From Hemicordylus capensis (taxonomy: Eukaryota; Chordata; Lepidosauria; Squamata; Cordylidae), in NCBI RefSeq assembly GCF_027244095.1, contig NC_069657.1:7512001-7576000 (forward strand): a DNA stretch of 64,000 bases, read 5' to 3'. The notes below the pieces were generated by a model that searched no databases, was not told the origin of the DNA, and saw nothing but the letters and a program-made list of their open reading frames with translations. The first letter of the stretch is position 1. The number at the start of each line of letters is the position of its first letter. This document shows positions 11,046-24,400 of the stretch, in pieces. The translations under genes were made by a program, and so were the position numbers.

Positions 11046-12339
11046 GAAAAATTCCTACTGCACATTTTAGTTTGATTTCACGACTATTTCCACCCCCTGC
11101 ATGAACCAGTCTGAGCATGAACTAGTGTCCTCTTGATACAAAATTTCCTTCAGCATTACTCAGGGATGCATCCTCACAGAAGGCTCCCTTTCACTGCTGG
11201 GTAGAAGGAATTCTCAGTGTTCTCCTGTTCCCTCCTACAGACTCATTGTTTTTGTGTTTTGAAGAGCACCAGACCCTCTCCTTTCACAACAATTTACCGA
11301 GAGGCTGAAAACTATGAGGCTCTGGAACAAGAGAACCAGAGAGTTGTGTGCCTAGCTAAGCTCTGCCTCTCTGGGCCATTTCACACAGCCACCTTCAGCT
11401 AGCACAAAGAAGTGAGCCAAAATTGACTGCACCATGTGGTGAAAGAATGACTTTATCAACATGTGTCCAAATCACAATTTGATATGTCTGTGCACACCTC
11501 CCCAAAATTAGCTTAACGAAGGTTGTGGTTAGCTGCAGTTTGGAGAGTTTGAAACAATCACACAATTGATTTCACCTGGTGGACAACTTGGGGTGACATC
11601 ACTATGTTAAAAAAAGGTTCAAAATGCTTCACCTTTGGATGACAAGTAGGCTTGTGAGAAGTCAGGGTTTGACCTGTCAGTTCTAACTTGGGCTGGTTTG
11701 TCTGTGAAAGGCAGGAGTGGAAGACAGTTGCTGTCTGGGCTGCAGTGTCCATGTATATATGCTGTGGCACATATTAACGTAAGAACATAATAGATTTTGT
11801 TTGCTGGACATTGTGACCAAATACTAATTGGAACTCCTTTGTGCAAACTAATGAACACAGGACTCCCTTGTGGACAGCACAGTAGTCAATGCACTCTACC
11901 AGCTCTTGGATCCAATTTAATATTCTACTTTGGTTACAAGTCACATAAATGAAGAAATAGTTATACTTTTCCGCTTGTCTGAGGTCATCCTTAACCATGG
12001 GTTGCGCACCGATCATGCCTCAAGAAATAGATTTTCAAAGCAGAACTCATATCTGGTAGTTAGGCTGGAGGTGCCAAAAACCCCAGTTCTGATCCTGTCT
12101 CACCTCAGTGAACAGCGCTTTGAGAGAGCTCCGACTCCTTTTGCAGGCTTGCCTTTCTCCCTCCCTAGCCCTCCCTCTTTCCCTAGCCTTCCCTCGTGCC
12201 AGGGTGGGGAGTCATGTTTCTGCAGTTTGGTTCCTAAACATTTTTTGAGTTTTCCTATTTGATCAATTGGCTCCATTACCTTTTAATTGGTTAATTTTCT
12301 TTTCTACCACTTCCATGGTAGTGTTTTTTCTGCCGCTCT
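11046..12339. other. Region after the last CDKN3 piece, nothing recognised
   Basis: I looked for the remaining CDKN3 exons (SPEQAID, IQTIKQYNYL, EFRDKL) and did not find them. The stretch resembles nothing else that I know. Confidence 0.5.
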
Positions 12340-14320
12340 ACCATGGAGCTTTTTCACACCCACGTCAAAGCTTTCTGGCCACCAACTGGGGGAAGGGGAA
12401 CCCATTTTGACTGTCATTCTCCCTCCCCCACCCATCCCAGCCAGCAACACCGACAACTGAATCTGCGGATACACCTGACCTGGGTGACCCGATCTTTAAT
12501 GCAGCTCCACCACCCTCTGTTGAACAGCCACGCTTGCCTCAAGGGGACGTGAGTACCATCCCTTTGGGAACCCCCAGACCATGGAAGCTGGTTAAGGGAA
12601 TTTATTCAAAGGAACTTAAAGCTATGGCATCTCCTCCCCCCCACCTCCTCCCCTCATTCCCGTCCCGGCCCTAGCAGCACCTGTCCTGCAGCAACTGAAA
12701 TGACTCTCCAAGCTGGTGTTCCTTTCATCTTTGCTGGGCTCCAGCCCTACTAGAGGGGTCATTCCATTGGATGAAAGGGATGCTTTATACCCAGACACTG
12801 AAGGCTTACACACAAAGAGACCCCCCTCCCCCCCTTCATCACAGGAGGATCCTCCTCCCCTCCACAAGAAACCTCCCCTTCCGCCAGCTACACTGACTCT
12901 GTCCTTACTGGCCCCCCGTCTACCTACTAGACTCCTGAATCCTCCCATCCCTCCTGTTGTTCCACATAAAACGGCCTCAGAACCCCTCCCTCCAGTTCTT
13001 CTCACTCCCCTTCAGATTCAGATACTGAGGAGGGAGAGCTTTCTGATGAGGAACCTTCCCTTCAACCAGCTAATTCAGTTAGACTTTTCTCAGCAGCAGA
13101 ATTTGAGATACTCTTAACCAAAGCAAGGAGAGCCATTAAGGATGTCTCTTCCAAGGCTGTGTCACAAGCTCAAGCGAGTCTGGACCAGGTTGTTTTTCCT
13201 TATACTTCTTCCTCTTCTTCTGTTCCCTTCCTCCCTGTTTAAGGATACCACGCTGGTGGAATAGAAGGTCCCCTTCTCTGCTAAGCCTTCCTCCCCCTGT
13301 CCCAAGAAGCGTTATACTCTCCCTGATGACGTCATGGCTTTACTAGTATCTCCCACTGTAGAATCTCCAGTGGCGCAGTTGGTTTCAGGAACACTCGTGA
13401 ATAAGGACGGAAAGGAGCAGCTCTAGGTACCCGAGGATAAGAATCTCCTGATTGTTTTTGCACGGGCCTCAGTCTTATGGGCTAAGGAACTTGTGCTGCT
13501 CATTCCTCCTGAGAACAAGAAGCTTAGACAAGGCATCAACAAAATAGCCATGGCAGCAGCCTTCATGGTCAATTCTAGTTTGGATTGCATCCAACAACCA
13601 GGTCTATGGCGGTTGGTGTAGCAGTCAGGAGATGCCTCTGGTTAAAGAACTGGCAGGTTGCCTCAAAGTCCAAACTCAATCTCGCCTCCACCCACTTTAC
13701 AGGGGCCAAATTATTTGGGGAGTCTCTTGAACCAGTTCTCATGGAGATGCAGGACAAGAGAAAGGCCATGCCCTCAACTAGAAGGGACTTTAGAAATAAT
13801 TCCAATACTTTTCACTCCTACAGGGCTTTCCCCAGGTCCTCCTCTACTTCTTTTGGAGATAACAGAACATACAACCAATTCCAGACCCTCTTGGCGCCCC
13901 CAGTGGCAGCAGAGAAACAAGGGAAATCCCAAACCATCTCTGTCAGGCATGGGCTTGACAGCCTGGATTTGAATTAGATGCTGAATCACTTAAGACATCC
14001 GCTGCATCTTCATCAGATTTTTGGAAGAGGGAGTGGGTGTGTAAGAACTTGAGGGTGAGGAGGTGAACTCTCGAGGAGGCCTTGGGATACAGTCTTCAGG
14101 ACACAGGAGGTGGAATGGCTCCAAGCTATAGAAAAAAAGACAGAGCCAGCCTCCGACCTGGAAGAAGTCATTGCTTCCATCCTTGCTGGAGGTTAGAGGC
14201 ATTGGCTGCCTAAATGGGTGGTTTCTGGGATTTCCCTTGTTTATCTGCTGCCACTGGGGGTGCCAAGAGGGTCTGGAATTAGTTGTATGTTCTGTTATCT
14301 CTGAAAGAATCAAACCAAGG
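12340..14320 (+). mobile_element. DIRS-type retroelement fossil, gag-like region
   Basis: The plus strand shows the LAP2alpha-like gag region of DIRS elements (RRCLWLKNWQ, LNLASTHFTGAKLFGE). No reverse transcriptase or recombinase region is seen. It is an incomplete, broken copy with several interruptions and looks old. An inverted duplication of its end lies inside it (13855-13935 and 14225-14302). The outer limits are approximate. Confidence 0.7.
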
Positions 14321-14504
14321 TACAGCTTTGTAAGAATCCCAGTAAGGAGTGGTCCACAAAGAATAGGCTAGCTATCCAGAGGATCATCACTAGCTAGCAG
14401 TGGGCAGAACCTAGGCTGCTTAATGCAAGAAGTCCTGTTTTCAGGCTGCTGGTATAGAGATTTGCTAAAAAAAAAAAAATCAGTTCAGCACTTTGAAAAA
14501 CCCA

Positions 14505-15421
14505 TGCAGAAGAAGCTACACTTTATTTTACTTTGAGGTTTTTATTGTATTGCACTAAGGAACAGCAGGGATAATTGCCCAACGTCGCATGTGCTTCTCA
14601 AACTGTCTGCAGTTCTACTTGCAAACACAAAATTTATCACCGCATTTGATCCAGGTTCTAAAGTAGTCTGAAACTGTTGCACGATGCTTGTTTCTTTTGT
14701 TTAAAAAAGGTGGTTTTCAAAATGTACTCCTTCACAGATAACTATTCCCCCTGGCACATCCACTGGAAAATTAAAGCAGGGGTTTTTTACTGCTTGCTCT
14801 AAATATGGAAAGTTTGAGCCATGCACATTACAGGGAGAAAATATCCAAATATTAAAAAATTGAACTACAATCCTTCCTGCAATTGTACTCATGTATTCAT
14901 CTATAAGACACACAGAGGTTACCTAAGAGATAACATACAGAAAAGCATCCAGTCCTTCAGAAGCACTTGGTACCTACAGCTGACAGCTAGATGGAGGTCC
15001 ATAACGCAAATGAGCCACTACAAAATCCAGAAAACAAAAAATAAAATTAAAAGATCCTCTATTATACTAAGGACAGCAATTAATACAATTATTTCGAGGG
15101 TACGGCTGTTCCTTATTAAGTCCAAGGTCAAAACTATTAAATTCCAGAGGCAATTGCTTTACATTATTTTGTATGCAATTCTTTTCACTTTAAACATCCC
15201 AGTAAATAAGATTTAAAAAAAACCCAGTCTTTGCATGAGTAATAAACGGTGGACATTTTTAAGAGGGGAAGAAAAGGGTGTGATTTTTCTCTCTCTATTG
15301 AACTGTGATCGTCAGATTCCATAGCTAAATCTTGATAACAGATTCTTTTCGGAAAACGATCCTTTGTTTTGTAGCTTCTCTGCATGCACTGTGGTGGAAC
15401 CAATCTGCTGGACGTCATCTT
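14505..15421 (-). other. CNIH1: CNIH1 3' UTR
   Basis: This AT-rich stretch lies downstream of the CNIH1 stop. I recognise no repeat family in it, unlike most of the surrounding DNA. Poly(A) signals near 14541 and 14522 set the probable end. The exact cleavage site is inferred. Confidence 0.7.
14541..14546 (-). terminator. Poly(A) signal AATAAA for CNIH1
   Basis: AATAAA is on the minus strand about 880 bp after the CNIH1 stop. A second copy lies at 14522-14527. Confidence 0.6.
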
Positions 15422-15449
15422 TTAAGAGCTCACCAAAACATAAATCATG
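15422..15449 (-). CDS. CNIH1: CNIH1 coding exon 5, too short to show as an ORF
   Basis: One base completes Gly, followed by MIYVLVSS and TAA. The acceptor CCACCACAG precedes it. The exact fit of phase and peptide to the cornichon C-terminus makes this 28-bp coding piece secure. Confidence 0.96.
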
Positions 15450-18400
15450 CTGTGGTGGGAAGAAGGGGAAACTAATATTAATTTTAGCGACATCATTTCT
15501 CACAAGTTTTCATTTGTTGAATGTATAGGTACATCAAACACAAGGTATTTCCCCCTTGTTGGTCAATCTCCTCCAAGGAGTTTAAGGAGCTTGGCTGGGG
15601 TCAGACACTCGATTAGCGTCCCCACTACTTCCATGACCAAGGAAACCTATATCGACCCCCCATTCCCAACAACATGAGAACACTTCCACCCACCTTTTAA
15701 AATAGGGATGCTTTTTGTGCACAACCTGGGAGGCGGAGAGCACTTTGAGAGGAGGAAAGCAAGTCTTACCTGTTCTTCCATGGCTCCTCCACTGCCCCAG
15801 CGTGGCACTGTCAGGATTGAATGCCCTGCCGTGGGGCTGCAGGGCTGCTCCCAGCAGTGAGTGGGGCATTGTTGTCACAGAAATGGTGTCTGAGCATCAA
15901 TCCACACCATCTTAAGTAGTCAGCCACACCATGCTAACCACTCAAGATGGTGTCCGCTCATGCTCAGATGCCATTTCCATGACAACGATGCCCCATGCAC
16001 TGCTGGGAGCAGCCCTGCAGCTCCACAGCAGGGCATTCAATCCTGACAGCGCCACACTGGGGCAGCAGAGGAGCCATGGAGGGGCTGGAAAGACCTGCTT
16101 TCCTCCTCTTAAAGTGCTTGTTCATCCCTGACAAAGTGATTCAGCAGGGGAAGCTTGAAGCATTTAGTGCACATCCCTAATTTTAAACTTCCATCAACTC
16201 ATTATGGCCTGTTTTTTTGTTTCCCTAGGGCTCAAAACGTGGCCCCGGACCACACATTTCATTTAAGACCCTCCTGGCAGAGTACCAAGCAACTCTGTCC
16301 TTTGGTCACGCCCATCATTTTAGCTCAAGGGATTTACCAAATCAAGTTATTACTGCTGGAAAAGCTGTACTATATGAGTTATAATCAAGAAAAATGAAAT
16401 ATTAGTCGTATGTAAATATTTGGCATATGTAATTAGTGACTTACCCATATAGGTAGTAAAAAAAGGATAGAAGGTAAAATGCTAGTTTGCACCATCCTTC
16501 CTTCTGGCAATATGCTAAAATATCTGCATTCATGATAGTTGTCGGATCATACAGTCCTGGTCCACTCATCACGGGCCTACTCATATACCTGGAAAAAGTG
16601 AATGTCTATTGATTTTTTTTAAGACTTCAAGGAAAGGAGTTTCTCTTTTTAAACATCAATATACATGCAAAAAAAAAAAAGAAGAAGAACTGCACCTACA
16701 ATTATATGGCAGAAACACATGGTCTATCCCACAATTTATTCAGTGTCTGTGCAATGCTCATACATCAACTTGCTTTAATCAGCAGATACACAAAAATGCA
16801 GCTGCATTCATGGAACTGACAAATCTCTGCCTAATTCATCTTTGCCACTTTTCAAGGTTTCAAACTTATCAAAATGTATGAGCTGAGCAAAGCTTTGGCC
16901 AAAAGAAATTGCACTGATTTAGAGAAATGCATGCTATCAAACCTAACCTAGAAAAATCCTGTTATCTGCTTCAACATTAGTCACTTTTCTAGAGCTGGAA
17001 TGGAATGGAGTCTCTTCCATCAGGCATTTGAGAGTTAGTCGCCCGTTAAAAGTGCTGAGCTGGCTTCTCTGTTCTTGGTTTTTCTTTTCTTTTAAAATTA
17101 AAATATTAAGTACACCTTATAATGGGTTTTTAAAAACATTTTATGTTTTAAGCCAATGATCTTCACTGTTTTTCAAGTGAGGGCCACTTCCGCAAAAAGC
17201 CTTCAAAGTGAGAGCTATTTCCCACTACGCTGACCTCTGCATAGTACTGGGCTTTTCTCAGTGCTGAGAGGGCCCTCTAAGAGAAACAGATCTCTCTTAA
17301 GAGTGCTAGGAGGAAAGCACTGGGGCTACCCTGGCCAGCACTCTCTTCATGTCTTCCGAGATGGTGCAGGGGCTGGAGAGAGCTCCGGTTCTCTCAAAGG
17401 GCAAAGCACAGCACTGCATGGAGAGAATGGTCACCTCCACAAGGTGCCACGGGAACTGTGTAGAGTATTCAGCTTTGGCCAAAGTTTCCTACAGACCCAA
17501 TAAACAGTTAAGCAGGGAACTGCACTTCTGATTGATGAGGGCCACCAATGGGTCTTACAGTGAAGACCACCGATTTAAGTTGCTGGGGAGGGGAGAACAG
17601 AAAGCTAAAATGCAGGGAACAAATGGCTACCAACCATGACAGCAAAGTACAGCCTCTGTATTCAGAGGCAACAAATTTCTGATGACCAGATCCTGGGGAC
17701 AAGCAACAGGCAGTTTTCTCCATTTTGTGAGCTTCCTGGGGCACCCAATTGACCACTGTTGCAGATATAGTGTGGGACTAGAGAGACTCTTGATATGACG
17801 CAGCACAGGCAATTATGTACTTATCTTTAAAAATAAGAATATAACCCCAATTGAAGCAATACCGACAGTGTGTAGGAGCTTGTGTTAAGGCCTTGCTCCT
17901 GTGCTGTGATTATCAGAGCAAACAGCTATCTCCGAAAACAAACATCATGGAAAGGACAGAGACCTGCATGGTGCACCAAAGCCTTCATTAGGCTGGTCCA
18001 CACAATTATGAATAGTGAGGGAGAAACCTCCTACCTTAGATCAGGATCTGCTTGCTTGAGGAACAAGGCCGGAGGTGTCGGCAGTGAGCCTGTGCTAAGC
18101 AACAGGTTGGTGGAGGACTTCCTCCTACCCAGCAGCCGTACCCAAGCCTTGAACAAGGTAAGAGAAAAAGCCTGCTGCTTAGTACAAGAACACTGACACT
18201 GCCTTGACCTTGTTTTTCACTCACACATGAGTAGAGAACTGGAGCACATGCAGCTCCCAAACAAAGCTAGGAGGCTTCTCCTACCTATTCATAATTGTGT
18301 GGACCACCTATTCAGTTGCAACTTACATCATTTACGGTTTCTCTGCAACTGTGAGAGACTGAAACTTGCTTTTCCTTCAAAGAAATGACACAGCCCTAAT

Positions 18401-21400
18401 TTCTGCACATACTTAGTTTCCACAGAAAGTCAACGGGGTAGTTCAAATGAAACAGTACAGCCAAAAGTGTGTTTCCATGCATAAAATGATACCCGCATTA
18501 CCTCCAAATGTGGTAAGCCAACAATGGCATATTGAGACCCAGGGTAAGCCATTCTGTTGCACACAGAAACATTACACAGAAGAACGCATGGATGAGGTAC
18601 TCTGGGAGTACAAGCTGCAAAGGAAGATACACCAGTCAGAACAGTCAGTTTGAGCATTTAGTGAATTAGGTTACATTTGGAACAAGAAAAAGTGTCACAA
18701 CAAACAAAGCCAGCATCAGACAAGATACGCCAATGTCAAGAACTCCTGTTAAATGTGTCCTGATGATTTTCCTATGGTATAATCCATATAAAACTTGGGG
18801 ACCTGTGTTAGCACCAATACCATTTATACAATCTGCAGTAAGAAAATAAGCAACCTTTGCATACTTCACAGAGGCTCATCAGTTATGTTGAAGGCGTATA
18901 CACACCTTAGCTTTTCCAACTTCCATCCCAGAGGGAAACTAGGTTTACTCTGGAGCAGTTTCCATCTGTCGCCATATCACATTAGCAGATGGTCTACGGA
19001 AACAAGCTCTGGAAGATTCCTGATTACCTCTAACAAGCTACCTTCAAACCCACGGTTTACAAGAAGGATTTCAGTTACCTAGCAGCAAAAGCAACCTCTA
19101 CTTCATCACAACATGTAATGGCTAACATAACAGCATACATGTCTAAATTGCATGTGCTTTCATGTCCAAGTTACACACAAGAGAAGAAACAATGTTTGAC
19201 ATTTCATTTTCAGAAAACAATTCCAGAGATAACAAACTTTGTCCATTGCATCTCTCAGTCAGGGCTAAACCACATTGTATCTCTCAATCAGGGCTAAGAC
19301 ACTGGAAGTAATGCATTTTCTCTGTTAAACAGTAGCAATGAAAGTCTTGATTCAGAGTGCAACTGTATGGGGAGGAGTGCTTTAATACTCTGCCCTGCCA
19401 CGGTCTGGTTCCAGATTGGGGTTCCCCAATTGCAGCTTTCCTCATGGGTCAAACAGCCACGGTAGAAGTAGAAAAGACTGATGGGGTTGCAGCAGGAGCA
19501 AAGGCTGAAGGCACTCCCCCTCCACTGTCCTGATCCCAAGCAACTATTCGTCAAAGAAAAGTTAGGCATGTCATTCCTAGTGACACATGTAACATAACAT
19601 GGTGGTTAGGCAAGACAATACTAGCAGGGCTAACTCTCTGAAAGACATGAAACAATGAGCGAGCTCGCTCTAAAAAAAAAAATCATTATTTATATTTATA
19701 TTTAAACTTTTATTTAGTAGATTTTAACATTTTTGAGCTTTGTTTGCTTTCTGGATTCTAAGGCTTTAGGAAAGAACCTAAAGATGGAGTATCCTAAAGC
19801 CTACTCTACCATCAGCTTCTTTCCATTGACTCCACTGCCAGACTCAGGACTGTACAATACTATGCTACTCTTATACGTCTACATTTTCTGGGTGTTTTGG
19901 ATGTCCCAGAGTACTCAGATAAAGCTGTGCTCTACTGTTTGTCTGCATTCTGAAATTAAAAGTGCTGTGTATGTTAATAACAAAATGCTTTCCAGAAGAC
20001 CTTTTCCCCTTACAAAGAATTAGACAGAGCTGGGTCCACTACTATAGTACAAACTAGGGCTACTCAACTTCGACCCTCCTGCAGATGTTGGCCTGCAATT
20101 CCCATAATACCTGGCTATTGGCCACTGTGGCTGGGGATTATGGGGGTTGTAGTTCAAAAACAGCTGGGGGGGGGGGCTAAGTTGAGTAGGCCTGGTACAA
20201 ACTAATGCATACAAATAATAAGTGCAACTTCTGCTGTGCAGAAGGGAGTAAACAGGCCTGGAAAAGTATTTCAAACTTGTCTGTGCAGAAATAAGCACTC
20301 AGGAACTATTCCTATATAAAATTGTGGGTAGTAGGCAGTGGGGAGAAAAATCACATTCCTAGACATTAGCAACAAGTATTTTGGTGCCGGGGGTGGTGGG
20401 TTATGCACTATGGAAAACACATATTCAACTCACATTTCTGATAACTACCTCCTTATTTATTTTTATTTTTTATTTATTTAACATATTTGTATACCGCCCA
20501 AAATGCAAGTCTCTGGGTAGTTTAAATAAAAACAACAAGAAAAAAAGGTTTAAAACATTACAACAATTTAAAATGTAAAACAATGATAAAACTATTAAAA
20601 ACCATCAAACTATTAGAACTTCTTAACCTGATGCATTTCAATCAACACATACAGATTAGAGTACACTCTGTTTTTGTGGGTGCCCAACATGGACAGTCGT
20701 CTATATTCAACAAAACTGGCAATGATTCACAACAGATGATACTAGAGGATGCAGTTTTGCTGGATAATCTTCAATTTGAGTTCGCAACTATCAATACATC
20801 CCAAGTACAAGACAGGTTTGTGCACTGCATTTAGCACAGGGTACTCAGAGTCACAAGTAGAAATCCCAGCTACAGGTGCCAAACAATATGGAGACTAAAC
20901 ATGTAAAAGTAACATGTAAAGCAACTCAGCCAGGAAGCATTTGATGCTAACAATTTTGTCCAGTGGCTGGCCATTTCTTATTCTTGCAGGTTATTTCTGT
21001 CCTACATTCTGCACATCCTTCTTACACACTGCTTCTATGCTCCCGCCCCCACCGATCCAATTTAGTTACATGAAGGTGATCCAAAGACTCTCACCTGTTT
21101 AAAGTAATTAAACATATATCTCAGAAAGGCACTGATAGTCACGTCTAACATGCATATGGTAATTATTTTTTTGGTTTGTGAAATTTTCCTTCCCATCAAA
21201 CAGTGAATGAGAGATGACTGAGTAGGGTAAACTGTTCCATGCACAACCACTGTCCAGACTCACTGAATTCTCTCTCTTCCATACACCTGCCTTCTAGTGG
21301 AAACACCTACACAGCCTGTGATCTCTTTTTAGGTCACACAAGAAAGTTTTTTTGTGCTAAAGCAAGTTCTTACAGCACCCCTTCTGCTTCAAGTAACAGG

Positions 21401-24400
21401 GGTAACATTAGAAGTTGGACTACTTTGTGTTGGCCTTCCAACACAAGTAAGTGTAGATTGATATATATAAATAATGTATTTTGCTCACTATCTGACCAAC
21501 TCTACCCTCTCCAACAACTGTCAACTGTGAAAACGCCACAGTCTTCGATGGATAGCTTCTCCTCACAGGCCAAAGACACTGCAGGGTTTGAATTTCCATC
21601 AAGAAGGAACACCTCAAAAGAAGAGTCTTTGGACTGCATGTTATCCAGCTATGGCTTTAAACATTTTGCACAGATACAAGATACAAACTTAGATTGCACT
21701 TGTTCAAATGTTATGCAGACCCAGGATTAAACCTTGGTTTCATGCGATGACTCACAGCCCCAGGTGCACACACTCCCCTTTCACCTTCGCGTCTTGGAAG
21801 AACCCTTCTAATGAGGGTTAGAAACATGGTTGATTTGGACATCACAACCAATCCAGGCTCATTTCTACTCACAATCAGAATTCATTCAATGCTCATGTGC
21901 AAAGGGAGGAAGGAACATGTGCTCCTGAAGCTCTGAGTCTTTGCATGAAGCCAAGGTTTAATATCTTGGATCTGTGCAATGACCAGCCCAGTCCATTATG
22001 TCTCTTATTAAGGTCTGATGTAGATGCAGCACTTATTCCCTGCAGACCATGTATTGCAAATGAAGGCACCAATCTTGGGAGGCTATGTTCCCCATCATCC
22101 CCTCTCCAATCTGAATTTCCTTGTTAGATTTAATCCTGCTTAGCATTACATCTACTCAGACGTTAACTAAAAATTCCATCTTAACTAGGGTTTGAAACCA
22201 GGCTATGCAAATCCTGATTAGAAGTACCTGGTTGGATGGTTTTGTTTTTTCCATATAAAAACAAACCTTTTAAATATAACAAAGGTCTGTTAGCAACTTT
22301 GACTAATTATACAATCATTTAAGCATGTAACAGTTTTCCCCATCTCTTACTAAGCAAGTGAACTTACAATGCACAGAGTCCATGAAGTTATTACAACCCC
22401 TGAATAGACAAGACAGGCAGATGAACAAGCACACTGAACAAAAATAAGTTAACATAAGTCACACAGATGTTCCTAACAAATGGAAAGCAAAGAAGAGTGG
22501 CATTAAAACATTAAACTAAAAAGCAGTACACACCTTTAATGCAATTTTGACTCTTTTAATCTTTTTAACCTTTTCAATTGTCTTTGTGCCGAAAATGTAA
22601 AAAGCAGATTGAAAGAATGTTAGTATGACAGCTGACAAGATCACCAGAAGATAAATAAGTCAGAATTTCAAGCTTGGAAAAAAAGGGAGACAGAGAAAGA
22701 ATTCTGCCAAGGCATTTTAAGTCTATTAGATATTAACAAACAACTTTTTACTGACATACATCAAATCAGCTTTAATTACGATTACAAAAAGAGAGAGAGA
22801 ACCTGACTAGGAACTCATGCAAAGAGATCTCTCTCATGTAGACTTACAGGGTTGAGTGTATTACACTGGTCTATGGGATTCTTGTAGTCAGTCTTCAGCT
22901 CATCAAAAGCTATAATCTAAAATAAAATTACAACAGTTAGACAGCAGTGTGAGAGCAGTTCAACTGGGTGAGTAACCCCATCCAAAAGCACCACACCCTG
23001 ACCAAACCAAGTCCTAAATCCAAACTCAGATGGAACCCTCCCATCAGAGAGGGCTAGACAGCCTCACAAACACGAGCCAGGCTCATTTTAAATACAAGAG
23101 AGGGAACTTCCTCTCTCATGAACACAAGCAGAGCCCTTGGCTCACTCCCCAGGCTTGAGCAGAATCGCTAAGCTCACAGGGCTGTTTTTTGTAAATGATT
23201 TGTAACCTGGCAGAATGAGAGGACAGGCAGAGTACAGGTTAGGTTTGAAAGCTGGCAATGTTTTTGAACAATTAGGTAGCCCAATGGCCATAGCTCAGCA
23301 GCAAGAGCATCTGCTTTGCATACAGAAGGTCCCCAATTTAATCCCTAGCAGCTGCCTGAAAGCCTGGGAGAGTCACTGCCAGTCAGTGCAGACACACCAA
23401 TGGTCTGACTCGGTATACGGCAGGTTCCTATGCTCCTATATAATTCTACAGGCAGAAGACTGCTAAAATCCTAAAAAGGCTACTTCTTTACACATTTGTA
23501 GAACACAGACCCATGGACACATTTTATCCTGATGCAAATTAGTAAATGCTTTCCTTTTCTGTACAGTGTAACACCAGTCCAAACGGATTTGCTGGGAGAG
23601 CAAGTTTTTCAATCGTGTGTGTACTTCAGAAATGGGTAGCAAATGGCAGGTGAATAAGAGATGAGAGATTTGGAAGGAAGGTACTTGGGATAACTTTAAG
23701 ACATAGCACCTAAAGCCTTATTCCATCTCTGCACAAGCCTAGGATACACACACCAAGTGATGGCACAGCACCACCCAGCAACTTCCTGCTGAATCAGAAA
23801 TAGTATATGAAATAAATACATGACCATAGGCCATCAGATGGTAACCCTGTAAAAAAGTGTCACTTCTAACAACTCCCAGAAATGTGCTCCATCCTCCTTT
23901 TCTAATATTTGGACAAAGTTGCTGTAATGCATCCTCCAGCATCAGAGAGGACAAAACGACACTGTTCTGCTTGGGGAATGGAGAAGTGGGCAGAAGGTGT
24001 GTGAGGAAAGAACTCCCCACAGATACAAGAATAAGACCTCTTACAAACACACACCCTATAGCACTCCATATCTCCCTCTGACACACACTTACTTCCCCAT
24101 TATTTCAGACAGCTTTTAGCTGCTGCTTACCGCCACCCACACCCACACACCCCTAAGCTCCCTATTCGCCTCCCCCGACCCCCATTGCTTTGATACTTCC
24201 CCCTTTACACCCCATCCTCCCATAAACACTATATTCCACCCCCAGGCAGCGCTCCCTGTAAGAGGGATCCCCAGATGTTGTTGACTGCAACTCCCACCAT
24301 CCCCAGCCAAAGGCCACTGCAGCTAGGGATGCTGAGAGTGGTCCTGAACAGCAACTGGGAATCCCTGCTAGAGGGAACACTGCCCCCAGGTATTCCCCAC

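Larger units (their letters stand above)
18615..22847 (-). other. CNIH1: CNIH1 intron 2
   Basis: Apart from the MITE at 20052-20198 and the L2 tail at 20455-20640, this intron is largely unique-looking AT-rich DNA. No second gene is seen. Confidence 0.7.

Noticed and set aside
12622-13117. Proline/glycine-rich frames on both strands
   Set aside because: They fall inside the DIRS-type fossil and do not look like a host gene.
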